Made by a program: the position numbers and the translations under genes. Positions 24,751-35,643 of a DNA stretch of 64,000 nt are shown here, one piece after another. The notes below the pieces were generated by a model, which was not told where the DNA came from, searched no databases, and saw nothing but the letters and a program-made list of their open reading frames with translations. Source of the DNA: Myxococcales bacterium (GTDB taxonomy: Bacteria; Myxococcota_A; Polyangia; Polyangiales; Polyangiaceae); assembly GCA_012514535.1 (NCBI GenBank), contig JAAZAA010000060.1, positions 1 to 64,000 of the forward strand, given 5' to 3'. Within the stretch, counting starts at the first letter, position 1, and every line of letters starts with the position of its first letter.

Positions 24751-27192
24751 TCAGGCAGGTCTGGCCTCCAGGGCGCGGCGGTAACGCTCCCGACGGCGGT
24801 CGTCTTTGAGGATCGCGTAGGCCTCGTCGACGATGCTCAGCACGAGCTCGACGTCGGGGAGGAGGTGCGCGTTGCGCGCGCTGATCCGCGACGGTGACAG
24901 CTGCCGGTGGAGCGCGTCGTGGGCGCGGGTGATCTCGTACTCGGTCGCGTCGCGCTTCACGCCGAGGATGCTGAAGTAGTCCCCTTCGTCGACCAGCGCG
25001 CGCCGGGCCATGACTCGCGCTTCGAAGGCGGCGTCGTCGAGCACGTCGTCGAAGGCCTCTGGAGGAGGGGCTGCGCTCCGCGACTGTGCCTCCGGTCCGG
25101 AGGCGACGGGCTGGGGGGCGAGGTCCGCGCGTCCGCCGCCCGTGGTGAAGACGTCGATCTCGACGAGGGCGTAGAGGACCGTGATGAGCTCGGGGCTCGC
25201 GCGGTACAGCGGCTCGAGGGGCGCGTCGATGGCCTCCTGCACCAGCCCCTCCAGCTCGGGCTCGAGGGCGCACTCGCCCAGCAGGTTGCGATGACCACCG
25301 ACGCCGAGGCGCCGCTCCCCCGCGCCGAGGAACGCCCAGGCGCTCGCCGGATCGACGCTGCGCCGCACCGCCTCCACGAACACCTCACAACCCGCCGCTC
25401 CTCCGAAGACGGCGGGTTCGTCCTGGAGTCGGACGGGGATCTCTTCCTCCCAGCTCATGCGCCCGTCACGCATGGCGACCACCGCCGCGAGGATCCACTC
25501 CGCGTGGGCTCGGAGCACGGGCCAGAGGTCTCCCTGTTGGAGCTGCCCATGGGCGATCAGCCCCGCCCCCGCGTGACGACCGAAGGCCGGCAGGGTCCGT
25601 GAGAGCTGATCCGCCGTCGCTCGATCGAGATCGCCGATCGCCTCCAAGAACCGCACGAGGGACTCGCCGCTCGCGCCGGACACCGCGGTGACGATGTCGC
25701 CGTCTTGGAGCACGACACGGCGAATGCCGCCTGCGTCTTGCAAAGCGAGAGCTCCGGTGGCGCGCTCGCGGATCGCCGTCGCCAGGGCGCGGGTGGCGCT
25801 GCCCGGGCGCAGCTCTTCGGGGGCGCGCCCGAGCTGCGCGAGCCGCACCTCGCCGAGCTCCGGCGTGGGGAGGACGGCGGGCTCGGGGGGCGGCTCGCTG
25901 GCACGTCTCCCGATCGCGGGCTCCTCCAAGGGGGGATCGGTCACCAGGGGCGGCGCCTCCGCGGGCGACTCGGGGTGAGGCGTGTCCCCTCCCATCGTGC
26001 TGGGCTCCTCGGGGGACCGGGCGGGCTCACTGCGCCTCCGTGGCGGAGCCACCGTCGCGGTCATGTTGCCGGGCAAGGAGGGCACGTCGCTGTCGGAGCG
26101 GACCAGGCCGTGGACGGTCGCGGCGCCCGTCGGTGGGGAGGTGGGGACGGGAGGATCCCACCCCGGCGCGGGTTGGCTGCCGACGCGGCCCCCCGGGTTG
26201 GTGACCGCGGCCTCGGAAGCGTAGGAGTGGGGCGTGACGGGAGCGCTGGGGTGGCGGTGGGACTGCTCGTGCGGGCCCGGGGGGGACGAGCCGACCTCCG
26301 AGGCGAGGCCACCTGCCGTTCCGCCGGAGATCTCCGACTCGCCCGAGGCGTCCAGTGGATCGTCGAGGGGTGCCTCCAGGGCGGCGAGCACGTCGAGATC
26401 CACCTCTCCCAGGAACTCCTCGTCCGCGGTGAGCCGGTGGGGGCGCGACGTCTGCGCCATCATCGCGGAGGCGGCGGCGTGCGCGCGATCGAGCAACGCT
26501 CGCGTCTCGGGGCTGAGCTCCGGGACGGCCTCGTCGCTCTCGGCGGAGCCGGGGGTCGGGACGAGGGAGATCCGTGGCGGCGTCCCGAGCCCGCGCTCGC
26601 TCGGGGGGGGCAAGCTGTCGAGGAGGCGGCTGGAGACGGGGCCTTCGTCGGAGCGGTAGGGTTTGCGCGCCGAGGGGACGATGACGGGCGCGCGGCGTGG
26701 GGCGATGCCGTGGGCGTCGTGGCGCTCGCCGCGACTCGGCGGTCCGATCAGCCCCTCGATGTGTCGACACAGCTCGTCGACGTCGAGGGGACGGAAGAAC
26801 ACACCGTGTCCTTCGGCGCGGAACGCGGGGTCCCGTTGGAGCGCGCCCTCCTCGCTCCCCAAGAAGACGACCTGGACGTCCCGGGTGGCCTCGTTCGCCC
26901 GCAGCTCGCGCACCTGATCGAGCACCTCCGGCGCGTCCGCGTCGCACACGACCAGATCCGGGACCTGGTAGCGGAGCCGGCTCGGCAACAGCCCCAAGGG
27001 GACGTCGAGGGCGGGATAACCACGGCTCCGCAGCGCGGTCATCAGGCGCTCCGCTTCGGCGGACGGGTCGCACACGAAGATGAGCCCCGGGTGTCTCGAC
27101 GGCGCTGGTTCGCTGGGGACCGCGCCGTCGCTCTCGAGCTGCTGGGGCGGGGCTGCGTCCCGATCCTCCACGGATTTTAGTCTAGGTGACAC
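24751..27192 (-). CDS. Receiver-like / DUF4388 / degenerate J-domain fusion
   Basis: About 813 residues from GTG 27192; a GTG at 27171 is an alternative, and the longer frame to 27456 would overlap the small membrane gene. A receiver-like domain (about 34-150) has FVCDPS, LVVCDADAP with a possible acceptor Asp, and Arg in FFRPLD where Lys is expected. A long Pro/Ser/Thr/Ala-rich region follows. A DUF4388-type segment (TGALALQDAGGIRRVVLQDG) with its helical partner comes next. The C-terminal 80 residues match a J domain (DYFSILGVKRDATEYEITRA, DEAYAILKDDRRRERYRRAL), but the HPD motif is replaced by LSP. It is probably a regulatory adaptor that cannot activate Hsp70 in the usual way. Confidence 0.85.
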   Translation of the reverse strand: MSPRLKSVEDRDAAPPQQLESDGAVPSEPAPSRHPGLIFVCDPSAEAERLMTALRSRGYPALDVPLGLLPSRLRYQVPDLVVCDADAPEVLDQVRELRANEATRDVQVVFLGSEEGALQRDPAFRAEGHGVFFRPLDVDELCRHIEGLIGPPSRGERHDAHGIAPRRAPVIVPSARKPYRSDEGPVSSRLLDSLPPPSERGLGTPPRISLVPTPGSAESDEAVPELSPETRALLDRAHAAASAMMAQTSRPHRLTADEEFLGEVDLDVLAALEAPLDDPLDASGESEISGGTAGGLASEVGSSPPGPHEQSHRHPSAPVTPHSYASEAAVTNPGGRVGSQPAPGWDPPVPTSPPTGAATVHGLVRSDSDVPSLPGNMTATVAPPRRRSEPARSPEEPSTMGGDTPHPESPAEAPPLVTDPPLEEPAIGRRASEPPPEPAVLPTPELGEVRLAQLGRAPEELRPGSATRALATAIRERATGALALQDAGGIRRVVLQDGDIVTAVSGASGESLVRFLEAIGDLDRATADQLSRTLPAFGRHAGAGLIAHGQLQQGDLWPVLRAHAEWILAAVVAMRDGRMSWEEEIPVRLQDEPAVFGGAAGCEVFVEAVRRSVDPASAWAFLGAGERRLGVGGHRNLLGECALEPELEGLVQEAIDAPLEPLYRASPELITVLYALVEIDVFTTGGGRADLAPQPVASGPEAQSRSAAPPPEAFDDVLDDAAFEARVMARRALVDEGDYFSILGVKRDATEYEITRAHDALHRQLSPSRISARNAHLLPDVELVLSIVDEAYAILKDDRRRERYRRALEARPA

Positions 27193-27263
27193 GACGCCGT
27201 TGCCGCCACTGCCCGCGCGGGGGGGACCCACCGCCCCTATCTTAACAGACCAGGGGGGCGCAA

Positions 27264-27362
27264 TCAGGTCGGGCGTCCGGGCGTCGTCAGCCAGGTGCCC
27301 ACGAGGATCAGCGCGGTGATCAGCAGAAAGAGGACCGTTTCCCCGAAGGTCATGCCGAGCAT
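27264..27362 (-). CDS. 32-residue TatA/B-like membrane peptide
   Basis: This small frame has ATG at 27362 (second ATG at 27353) and stop TGA at 27264-27266. It encodes MLGMTFGETVLFLLITALIL followed by VGTWLTTPGRPT. One transmembrane helix is preceded by a short segment with Gly-x-x-Phe-Gly-Glu. This is the pattern at the start of TatA/TatB, but the amphipathic helix and tail are missing. There is no strong ribosome site. It could be a genuine small protein, a remnant, or chance; the hydrophobic pattern and the position 33 bases from folK, with the DUF4388 gene 71 bases downstream, favour real. Confidence 0.5.
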   Translation of the reverse strand: MLGMTFGETVLFLLITALILVGTWLTTPGRPT

Positions 27363-27394
27363 GTGGGGCTATCATCACTCCAGGAAACCCGCCG

Positions 27395-27916
27395 ATGTCA
27401 AACCCGCTGCCCGTGGTCGTGGGCCTCGGCGCCAACCTCGGTCCCCGACGACGCACGCTGCAGTCCGCGGTGACCGAGCTGCGCGCCCTTTCCGTTCCTG
27501 CTGCTCCTTTCCGGATCTCCTCCCTGTTCGAGACGGAGCCCGTGGGGCCCGCTCAGCCGATGTTCCTCAACGCGGCCGTGCTGCTGAGCGTCGCCCTCGA
27601 GCCCCTGGACCTACTGGACCGTCTTCAGGCCATCGAGCATCGGCACGGGCGCGTCCGGGACGTCCACTGGGGCCCGCGCACCCTCGATCTGGACGTCCTC
27701 TGGATCGACGGGGTCGCGGTGGACCACGCTCGTCTGCGGGTCCCCCACCCGGAGCTGCCCCACCGGGCCTTCGCGCTGCTGCCGTTGTTGGAAGTTCGCC
27801 CCGACGCCCTCACCCCGGAGGGCCAGCCGCTCGAGGCGATCGCGGCGTTTCTCTCGCCCGGGGGCATCACCCGGGTCGAGGGACCGGAGTGGGGGATGAC
27901 CGCCTCAGAGTTGTAG
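27395..27916 (+). CDS. folK: 2-amino-4-hydroxy-6-hydroxymethyldihydropteridine pyrophosphokinase
   Basis: 173 residues. It transfers pyrophosphate from ATP to 6-hydroxymethyl-dihydropterin in folate synthesis. Visible family motifs: VVGLGANLGPRRRTL, SSLFETEPVGPAQPMFLNAAV, EHRHGRVRDVHWGPRTLDLD with the metal-binding Asp pair, and HPELPHRAFALLPLLEV. The start at ATG 27395 follows AGGA. The 3' neighbour is the ATP synthase block; no other folate gene is near. Confidence 0.95.
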   Translation: MSNPLPVVVGLGANLGPRRRTLQSAVTELRALSVPAAPFRISSLFETEPVGPAQPMFLNAAVLLSVALEPLDLLDRLQAIEHRHGRVRDVHWGPRTLDLDVLWIDGVAVDHARLRVPHPELPHRAFALLPLLEVRPDALTPEGQPLEAIAAFLSPGGITRVEGPEWGMTASEL

Positions 27917-28021
27917 CCGCACCGCCGCCCTGGACACACAGGTTCGGAGGTGGTAGCTGCCGCGCGCCCGATGTCTCCGGCCGGAATTTTCCGGAAGGCC
28001 CGGGAGATACGGAGAATCGAG

Positions 28022-28522
28022 ATGAGCCCACTCGTCGAAAGCGCGGCGCGCGCCGCGGAGACGCCGCTTCGCCCTTTGCTTGCCGCGGTGACCGTCGATT
28101 TGGACCGGAGCGTCCTGATCCAAGTCGTGCTGTTCTCCGTGCTGATCGTGCTGCTGAAGCCGGTCCTGTTCGATCCCATGCTCCGGGTCTTCGCCCTGCG
28201 CGAGGAGCGGACCGAGGGAGCCCGAGCAGAGGCGCGCGCCATGCAGGAGCGCGCCGCGGAGATCCTCGCCAACTACGAGAAGGAGCTGGCGAAGATCCGG
28301 GTCGTGGCGGCCGAGGAGCGCGACAAGGTGCGCTCGGAGACCGCCAAGCTCGAGGCCAGCATCCTCGAGGAGGCGCAGCAAGCCTCGACGCAAATCCTGG
28401 AGGAGGGGCGGGCCAAGATCGCCGCCGAGCTCCAGGGAATCCGCGCGGAGCTGGAGAAGCAGTCGGGTGCCCTGGCGAATGACATCGCTCGCCAGGTGCT
28501 GGGTCGCGAGGTGAGCCAATGA
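28022..28522 (+). CDS. ATP synthase F0 subunit b'
   Basis: 166 residues from ATG 28022 (GGAG upstream; the frame extends further up without support). One membrane helix (SVLIQVVLFSVLIVLLKPVLF) leads into a long charged stalk helix. The length and lack of a signal peptide match the first of two b-type subunits (b and b') found in several Gram-negative lineages; the two form the peripheral stator stalk. Its stop overlaps the start of the next gene (ATGA, 28519-28522). Confidence 0.9.
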   Translation: MSPLVESAARAAETPLRPLLAAVTVDLDRSVLIQVVLFSVLIVLLKPVLFDPMLRVFALREERTEGARAEARAMQERAAEILANYEKELAKIRVVAAEERDKVRSETAKLEASILEEAQQASTQILEEGRAKIAAELQGIRAELEKQSGALANDIARQVLGREVSQ

Positions 28523-29244
28523 AGGTCGGTGGAGTGAGGAAGCTGGCTCGAGCCCTGTGCGCGGCCGCGGCCCTGTTGGTGGTGCTGCCCGGCCCCGTCC
28601 TCGCGGCCCCCGCGCAGCCTCATGGCGACGAGGCCCACGAAGGGCATCACGTGCCGCGCTTCGAGGACGTGAACTGGTTTCACGGCCTGCTCGGAGAGCG
28701 GGAAGGCGTCGAGCCGAACCTGCTTTGGCGCGCCCCGGGGACGCCCGCGCCGGTCGGCGCGATGGTGCTCAACACCGTCATCCTGGTCTGGTTGTTGGTG
28801 CGCTTCGGCGGCCCGGCGATCCGAGCGGGGCTCACGTCGCGCAAGCAGCGGGTCGAGGGGGGCATCCGCTCCGCCGCGGCCATGAAGAGCGAGGCGGAAG
28901 ACCAGCTCGCGCACTACGAGGGCAAGCTCGAGCGCATCGATCAGGAGATCGAGCGCGTCCGCACGGAGATGCGCGAGCAAGCCGAGGCGGAGCGCAAGCG
29001 GATCCTCGCGGAGGCCAAGGTGCGCCGCGAGCAGATGGAGCGCGATGCCCGTATCCTGCTCGCCCACGAGCTCAAGGCGGCTCGGGAGGTGCTGTTCCAC
29101 GAGGTCGTCGAGGGCGCGATGCGCTCCGCCGAGGAGGCCGTGCGTGCGCGGCTCAGTCGTGAAGATCAGGAGCGCCTGGCGGAAGAGTTCGTCGGCGGTC
29201 TCGAGGCTTCCCTCGATGCAGCGGGTCTGGAGGTCCGATCATGA
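28519..29244 (+). CDS. atpF: ATP synthase F0 subunit b with N-terminal signal peptide and periplasmic extension
   Basis: 241 residues, longer than the usual ~160. An N-terminal signal-like helix (ALCAAAALLVVLPGPVLA) and a His/Glu-rich stretch (HGDEAHEGHH) precede the second membrane helix (APVGAMVLNTVILVWLLV, ~78-95). The stator coiled coil follows. Cleaved signal and periplasmic extension are seen in some delta-lineage b subunits. It overlaps both neighbours by four bases (ATGA), so translation of b', b and delta is coupled. Confidence 0.93.
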   Translation: MKVGGVRKLARALCAAAALLVVLPGPVLAAPAQPHGDEAHEGHHVPRFEDVNWFHGLLGEREGVEPNLLWRAPGTPAPVGAMVLNTVILVWLLVRFGGPAIRAGLTSRKQRVEGGIRSAAAMKSEAEDQLAHYEGKLERIDQEIERVRTEMREQAEAERKRILAEAKVRREQMERDARILLAHELKAAREVLFHEVVEGAMRSAEEAVRARLSREDQERLAEEFVGGLEASLDAAGLEVRS

Positions 29245-29801
29245 GTGAAGGCGCCGTCGTTCAGCGGTACGCGCAGGCGATCTTCGAGCTGGGGCTCGAA
29301 GCCGGGGATCTCGCCTCCTTGACGGAGCAGATCCGCACCATGGCCGATCAGTGGCAGGCGAGCCGCGAGCTGCAGGTCGCGTTGGAGGATCCGGTCGTCG
29401 ACGACGCGCGTCGCCAGGCGTTGCTGTCGGAGGTCGCCGAGCGGCTGCAGATCCGCGGGACCGCCCTCGGCGCGCTCCGGGTCATGTGTCAGAGGCGTCG
29501 ACTGGCGGCGCTGCCGGGGCTGGCGCGCGAGCTGACGCGCCTGAGCGACGAGCACCACGGTGTGCTCCGGGCCTCGGTGGCGACCGCGACGGCGTTGCCC
29601 CAGCAGTACTACGCGACCCTCACGAACAAGCTCGAGTCCGTGACCGGGAAGAAGGTCGTGCTCGAGAAGCAGGAAGATCCATCGTTGATCGGGGGCGTCG
29701 TCCTCCGCATTGGCGACACCATCATCGATGGGAGCATCCGAGGCCGGTTGAACCAGCTCGAGCGTCGCTTGCTCGCTGGCGCCGCCGCCGCGCAGGCCTG
29801 A
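29241..29801 (+). CDS. atpH: ATP synthase F1 subunit delta
   Basis: 186 residues, the normal length. It begins [17 protein letters not shown], the family start, and ends with the conserved [21 protein letters not shown] and a tail for binding subunit b ([13 protein letters not shown]). Delta caps the F1 head at the stator. It is coupled to atpF by the ATGA overlap at 29241-29244 and followed by 76 bases before atpA. Confidence 0.95.
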   Translation: MSEGAVVQRYAQAIFELGLEAGDLASLTEQIRTMADQWQASRELQVALEDPVVDDARRQALLSEVAERLQIRGTALGALRVMCQRRRLAALPGLARELTRLSDEHHGVLRASVATATALPQQYYATLTNKLESVTGKKVVLEKQEDPSLIGGVVLRIGDTIIDGSIRGRLNQLERRLLAGAAAAQA

Positions 29802-29877
29802 GCCAGCGCGTCCACGCCCGTTTTCATCATTCAGGCGTCCTTTCCAGGTCACCGAAGAAGCAACCAAGAACAAAGCC

Positions 29878-31554
<1,677 letters not shown>

Positions 31555-31561
31555 GCCAGGC

Positions 31562-31590
31562 GGGCCGGGGTGCATCTCTGATCCCGGCCC
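31562..31590 (+). other. Perfect 8-bp inverted repeat between atpA and atpG
   Basis: GGGCCGGG (31562-31569), 13-base loop, CCCGGCCC (31583-31590). A pyrimidine-rich tract follows. It could adjust alpha:gamma stoichiometry by partial termination or message stability. Confidence 0.5.
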
Positions 31591-31629
31591 CGTCCGCGTC
31601 CTCTCTCCTACTTTTCAAGGGCCGACACA

Positions 31630-32562
31630 GTGGCGAACCAGAAGGAAATCCGTAAGCGCATCGGGACCGTGAAGAGCACGCAGAAGATCACCCGCGCCAT
31701 GAAGATGGTGGCAGGTGCTCGCCTCACGCGTGCGCAGCACCGCATCCAGGCGCTTCGGCCGTACGCGGTGCAGACGGGCGCCGTGCTGCGGTCCGTCGTG
31801 GGGGCGCGCCCCATCGAGAAGGCGGGTGAGCTCGAGTCAGAGATCCAGCAGGTCGATCACCCGCTCCTCGCCCAGCGCCCGGAGCGGAGCCTCCTGCTGT
31901 TGGTCATCACGAGCGATCGTGGCCTCTGCGGCGCCTTCAACACGAACATCCTGCGCAGCGCCGAGCGGCTCTGGCGGGAGGCGGAGGCGGAGGGCAAGTC
32001 GGTCAAGATCGCCGTCATCGGGCGCAAGGCGCGTGACTTCTTCCGGCGTCGGCAGGCGCCCCTCACGGAGATCTTCGAGGGCGTGTGGGACGACCTGGGC
32101 ATGGACCAGGCGCGCCGCGTCGCTCGCTCCATCTTGCGGCCGTTCCTCGCCGAAGAGGTCGACTCGATCTATCTCGTCTACAACGAGTTCAAGAGCGCGA
32201 TGTCCCAGACGGTGGTGGCCGAGCCGCTCTTCCCCCTGGGGCGCCTGAGCGACGCCGCCCAGGAGGAGGCCCCGTCGGACGTGCCCGAATGGGACCGCGT
32301 GCGCGAGTTCATCTTCGAACCGGACAAGGAAGCCCTGCTCGACGTGCTCGTGCCGATGTACATCGAGATCACGTTGCTCCGCGCGCTCTACGAGTCCATG
32401 GCGTCGGAGCTGGGCGCGCGCATGACGGCGATGGACGCGGCGACGAACAACGCCAACGACATGATCGAGCGCCTCACCTTGCAGTACAACCGGGCGCGCC
32501 AGGCTGCGATCACGACGGAGCTGATGGAGATCATCGGCGGCGCCGAGGCGTTGAACGGCTGA
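31630..32562 (+). CDS. atpG: ATP synthase F1 subunit gamma
   Basis: 310 residues from a GTG at 31630. N- and C-terminal helices of the rotor shaft are evident (RKRIGTVKSTQKITRAMKMV; AMDAATNNANDMIERLTLQ), with the conserved ITSDRGLCGAFN in the globular part. A short acidic region (AAQEEAPSDVPEWDRV) sits in the middle. In most bacteria beta and epsilon follow gamma; here the next gene is an unrelated small membrane protein, so atpD and atpC lie elsewhere. Confidence 0.96.
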   Translation: MANQKEIRKRIGTVKSTQKITRAMKMVAGARLTRAQHRIQALRPYAVQTGAVLRSVVGARPIEKAGELESEIQQVDHPLLAQRPERSLLLLVITSDRGLCGAFNTNILRSAERLWREAEAEGKSVKIAVIGRKARDFFRRRQAPLTEIFEGVWDDLGMDQARRVARSILRPFLAEEVDSIYLVYNEFKSAMSQTVVAEPLFPLGRLSDAAQEEAPSDVPEWDRVREFIFEPDKEALLDVLVPMYIEITLLRALYESMASELGARMTAMDAATNNANDMIERLTLQYNRARQAAITTELMEIIGGAEALNG

Positions 32563-32635
32563 GAGCGCCGGAGGGCGCGGCGCCGTCGGGAGCCGCGCTC
32601 GGACCCGCGGGGACGCACCGTCGCAGCGCGCCACC

Positions 32636-32680
32636 GCGGCCGAGCTCGGTGCGGCCGAGCTCGATGCGGCCGATCTCGGG
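32636..32680. repeat. 15-bp tandem repeat, three copies
   Basis: GCGGCCGAGCTCGGT at 32636-32650, a copy with two changes at 32651-32665, and GCGGCCGATCTCGGG at 32666-32680, in the gap after atpG. Confidence 0.8.
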
Positions 32681-32706
32681 AGCCCCATCACAGGAGAGAA
32701 GTCGGC

Positions 32707-32985
32707 TTGGGCAGACGCACGAAGTCGCAGCGACAGCAGGAACGGGCCAGGGCCGCGCGGGCGCGAGCGCGCGGCCTGCCGACCCGAGACTCGGGCGCCG
32801 AAGCCGCCCCGGACCAGAGAGGCCCCGTCGCCCGGGTCCAGCGCCCCGAAAGGGCGCGGAGCGGCGACGTGGCGGGGGAGGGGCGGAGCAAGACTGGCTG
32901 GCCAGCTTGGCTGAAGGTCCTTGTCGGCGTGCTCCTGGCGCTCCTGGTCGTGGGTGTCCTTTCGCGCCTGCGCGGCGCGCCCTGA
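32707..32985 (+). CDS. Small basic protein with C-terminal membrane anchor
   Basis: 92 residues from a TTG at 32707 with AGGAG about 11 bases upstream. The first 65 residues are Arg/Ala-rich and disordered. A single hydrophobic helix ([18 protein letters not shown]) is at the very end, followed by RLRGAP. This gives a tail-anchored topology with a cytoplasmic basic arm. No family recognised. It lies between atpG and glgC on the same strand. Confidence 0.6.
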   Translation: MGRRTKSQRQQERARAARARARGLPTRDSGAEAAPDQRGPVARVQRPERARSGDVAGEGRSKTGWPAWLKVLVGVLLALLVVGVLSRLRGAP

Positions 32986-33076
32986 ACCATCGCGCGGTGT
33001 GAACCGCCGCCGCCCGAACCCGGCCCGCCCGCTTTCCGGGCCGTCCTCTTGCCCCGAACCGCGCGACCGGGGCAGC

Positions 33077-34327
33077 ATGGAAGCGATGGCGAATCGTCCA
33101 CAAACACTCGGAGTCGTTCTGGCTGGCGGCGAAGGCAAGCGGCTGTGGCCGCTCACGCGGGATCGCGCCAAGCCAGCGGTGCCCTTCGGGGCGAACTACC
33201 GACTCGTGGACTTCGCGCTGAGCAACCTGGTGAACGGCGGGTACCGACGCATCGCGGTGCTCACGCAGTACAAGAGCCACAGCCTCGATCGCCACATCGC
33301 CATGACCTGGCGCATGTCGCCGCTCTTCAACAACTACGTGATGAGCGTCCCCGCCCAGATGCGGCGCGGCAAGCGCTGGTTCGAGGGCTCGGCGGACGCG
33401 ATCTTCCAGAACCTGAACCTCATCCACGACGAGAACCCCGAATACATCTGCGTGTTCGGCTCGGATCACATCTACCGCATGGATCCCTCGCAGATGGTCG
33501 AGGCCCACATCGAGTCGGGCGCGGGGGTGACCGTCGCGGGGATCCGGGTGCCGCGGGCGGAGGCGTTTCGCTTCGGCATCATCGAGCCACGAGCCGACGG
33601 GCGCATCCGCGGGTTTCACGAAAAGCCGAAAGATGCGCCGGGGCTGCCCGATAGCCCGGACGAGGTGCTCGCGTCGATGGGCAACTACGTGTTCACCACC
33701 CAGACGCTCGTCGAGGCGGTCCAGGAGGACGCCCTGGACGAGGACAGCGCCCACGACATGGGCGGCAACATCGTCGCGAACCTCGTCGCGTCCGGCGACG
33801 CCGCCGTCTACGACTTCACTCGCAACATGGTGCCCGGCGCGACGGATCGCGATCGGGGCTACTGGCGCGACGTCGGGACGCTCGACAGCTACTACGAGGC
33901 GCAGATGGATCTCATCAGCGTCCACCCGGTGTTCAACCTCTACAACTCGCGCTGGCCGATCCACACGAGCTCCGGCTCGCTGCCTCCGGCGAAGTTCGTG
34001 TTCGACGAAGAGGGCCGCCGCGGCGTGGCGATCGACTCGATGGTCGCCGCTGGCGTGATCCTCTCCGGTGGGCAGGTGCGGCGCTCGGTGGTGTCCTCGG
34101 GGGTGCAGGTGCACACGGGGGCGCTGGTGGAAGACTCCGTCTTGATGGCGGGGGTGGACATCGGGCGCGGCGCCGTGGTGCGTCGCGCCATCATCGACAA
34201 GAACGTGCGGGTGCCGCCGGGGGCGCAGATCGGCGTGGATCTCGAGGTCGACCGGCGCCGTGGGTTCACGGTCTCGGAGAGCGGAGTCGTCGTGATCGGG
34301 AAGGGCGATCCGGTTCCCCATGGCTGA
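33077..34327 (+). CDS. glgC: Glucose-1-phosphate adenylyltransferase, actinobacterial type
   Basis: 416 residues from ATG 33077 (a second ATG at 33086). It makes ADP-glucose from ATP and glucose-1-phosphate. Motifs: [42 protein letters not shown] and a C-terminal left-handed helix domain ([20 protein letters not shown]). The spacing and runs such as [14 protein letters not shown] and [10 protein letters not shown] resemble, from memory, the mycobacterial GlgC more than the enterobacterial enzyme. It overlaps the next gene by eight bases. Confidence 0.95.
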   Translation: MEAMANRPQTLGVVLAGGEGKRLWPLTRDRAKPAVPFGANYRLVDFALSNLVNGGYRRIAVLTQYKSHSLDRHIAMTWRMSPLFNNYVMSVPAQMRRGKRWFEGSADAIFQNLNLIHDENPEYICVFGSDHIYRMDPSQMVEAHIESGAGVTVAGIRVPRAEAFRFGIIEPRADGRIRGFHEKPKDAPGLPDSPDEVLASMGNYVFTTQTLVEAVQEDALDEDSAHDMGGNIVANLVASGDAAVYDFTRNMVPGATDRDRGYWRDVGTLDSYYEAQMDLISVHPVFNLYNSRWPIHTSSGSLPPAKFVFDEEGRRGVAIDSMVAAGVILSGGQVRRSVVSSGVQVHTGALVEDSVLMAGVDIGRGAVVRRAIIDKNVRVPPGAQIGVDLEVDRRRGFTVSESGVVVIGKGDPVPHG

Positions 34328-35585
34328 TGCTGCTGACCGTCGCGACGCACCTCCCATGAGCGCGGCCGATCTGCGTGTCGCCTTGCTGACCCGAGAGTAC
34401 CCGCCGGACATCTACGGCGGCGCGGGCGTGCACGTCGAGTACCTCGCGCGCGAGCTCGAGCGGCTCGTGGCCCTCGAAGTGCACTGCTTCGGCGAGCCCC
34501 GCGCGGCGGCGGAGGTGCGCGGGGCGTACCAGAGCTGGAGCGCGATCAGCGGCAAGGCACCGCACCTGGCGGCGCTGCGGACGCTCTCCGTCGATCTGCA
34601 GATGGCGGCCGCCGTCGAGGGTGTTCGGCTCGTGCACACCCACACCTGGTACGCCAATTTCGCCGGGCACCTCGCCAAGCTCATGTACGGCATCCCGCAC
34701 GTGATGACCTCCCACAGCCTCGAGCCCTTGCGGCCCTGGAAGGCGGAGCAGCTCGGCGGGGGCTACGCGGTGTCGTGCTTCTGTGAGAAGACGGCCATCG
34801 AGAGCGCCGATCGGGTGATCGCCGTGAGCGCCGGGATGCGCGCCGACATCCTGCGCGCCTACCCGGCGGTCGATCCCGCGCGGGTCCAGGTCATCTACAA
34901 CGGCATCGACACCAACGAGTACCAGCCGACCGAGGCGCGGGACGTCCTGCAGCGGCATGGGATCGATCCAGGGCAGCCGAGCGCGGTCTTCGTCGGCCGG
35001 ATCACGCGCCAGAAGGGCGTGGTGCACCTGCTCCAGGCCGCGGAACATTTCGATCCGTCGATTCAGCTGGTCCTGTGCGCCGGCGCGCCGGACACGCCGG
35101 AGATCGGCGCGGAGGTCGCCGCGCTCGTCGGCAAGCTCCAGCAGCGCCGGCGGGGCGTGATCTGGATCTCGGAGATGCTCCCGCGTCCGGACATCATCCA
35201 GCTCCTGAGCGCGGCGACGGTGTTCGTGTGCCCGAGCATTTATGAGCCCTTCGGCATCGTGAACGTGGAGGCCATGGGGTGCGGCGCTGCAGTCGTCGCG
35301 TCGGCGGTGGGGGGCATCCCCGAGGTGGTCGTGGATCGGGAGACGGGCTTCCTGGTGCGCTACGACGCCGACGCCGCGGGCAACCCGCGGGCGCCGGAGG
35401 TCTTCGCGCAGGATTTCGCCCGGCGCGTCAACCAGGTCGCGCTCGATCCAGAGCTGGCGGGTCGGTTCGGACGAGCGGGGCGCGCGCGGGCCGTGGAGAA
35501 GTTCAGCTGGACGAGCATCGCCCGTCAGACGGCCGACCTCTACGCGGAGCTCGTGGAAGAGAGCAGCGCAGCCAGGGCGACCTGA
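34320..35585 (+). CDS. glgA: GT4 glycogen synthase / maltose-1-phosphate synthase (GlgM-like)
   Basis: 421 residues; ATG 34320 lies inside the end of glgC, an ATG at 34356 is another possible start. It is a GT-B glycosyltransferase with [17 protein letters not shown] near the N-terminus, [51 protein letters not shown] and [17 protein letters not shown] (E-x7-E). This set resembles the Corynebacterium/Mycobacterium glycogen synthase family (GlgA/GlgM), which uses ADP-glucose to make maltose-1-phosphate or extend glucan. It does not resemble GT5 GlgA. The partner glgC is of the same type. Confidence 0.93.
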   Translation: MADAADRRDAPPMSAADLRVALLTREYPPDIYGGAGVHVEYLARELERLVALEVHCFGEPRAAAEVRGAYQSWSAISGKAPHLAALRTLSVDLQMAAAVEGVRLVHTHTWYANFAGHLAKLMYGIPHVMTSHSLEPLRPWKAEQLGGGYAVSCFCEKTAIESADRVIAVSAGMRADILRAYPAVDPARVQVIYNGIDTNEYQPTEARDVLQRHGIDPGQPSAVFVGRITRQKGVVHLLQAAEHFDPSIQLVLCAGAPDTPEIGAEVAALVGKLQQRRRGVIWISEMLPRPDIIQLLSAATVFVCPSIYEPFGIVNVEAMGCGAAVVASAVGGIPEVVVDRETGFLVRYDADAAGNPRAPEVFAQDFARRVNQVALDPELAGRFGRAGRARAVEKFSWTSIARQTADLYAELVEESSAARAT

Positions 35586-35643
35586 AGCTTCGGCGCCTCG
35601 ACGCTTGCGGTGCTCCGGGTGTCGCGCGACAACCGAGATCACC

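Noticed and set aside
24527..24784. 85-residue basic plus-strand frame
   Set aside because: No ribosome site and it runs into the 3' end of the DUF4388 gene on the other strand.
27239..27263. TAAGAT/TTGCGC pair upstream of the DUF4388 gene
   Set aside because: The spacing is 13 bases, too short for a sigma-70 promoter.
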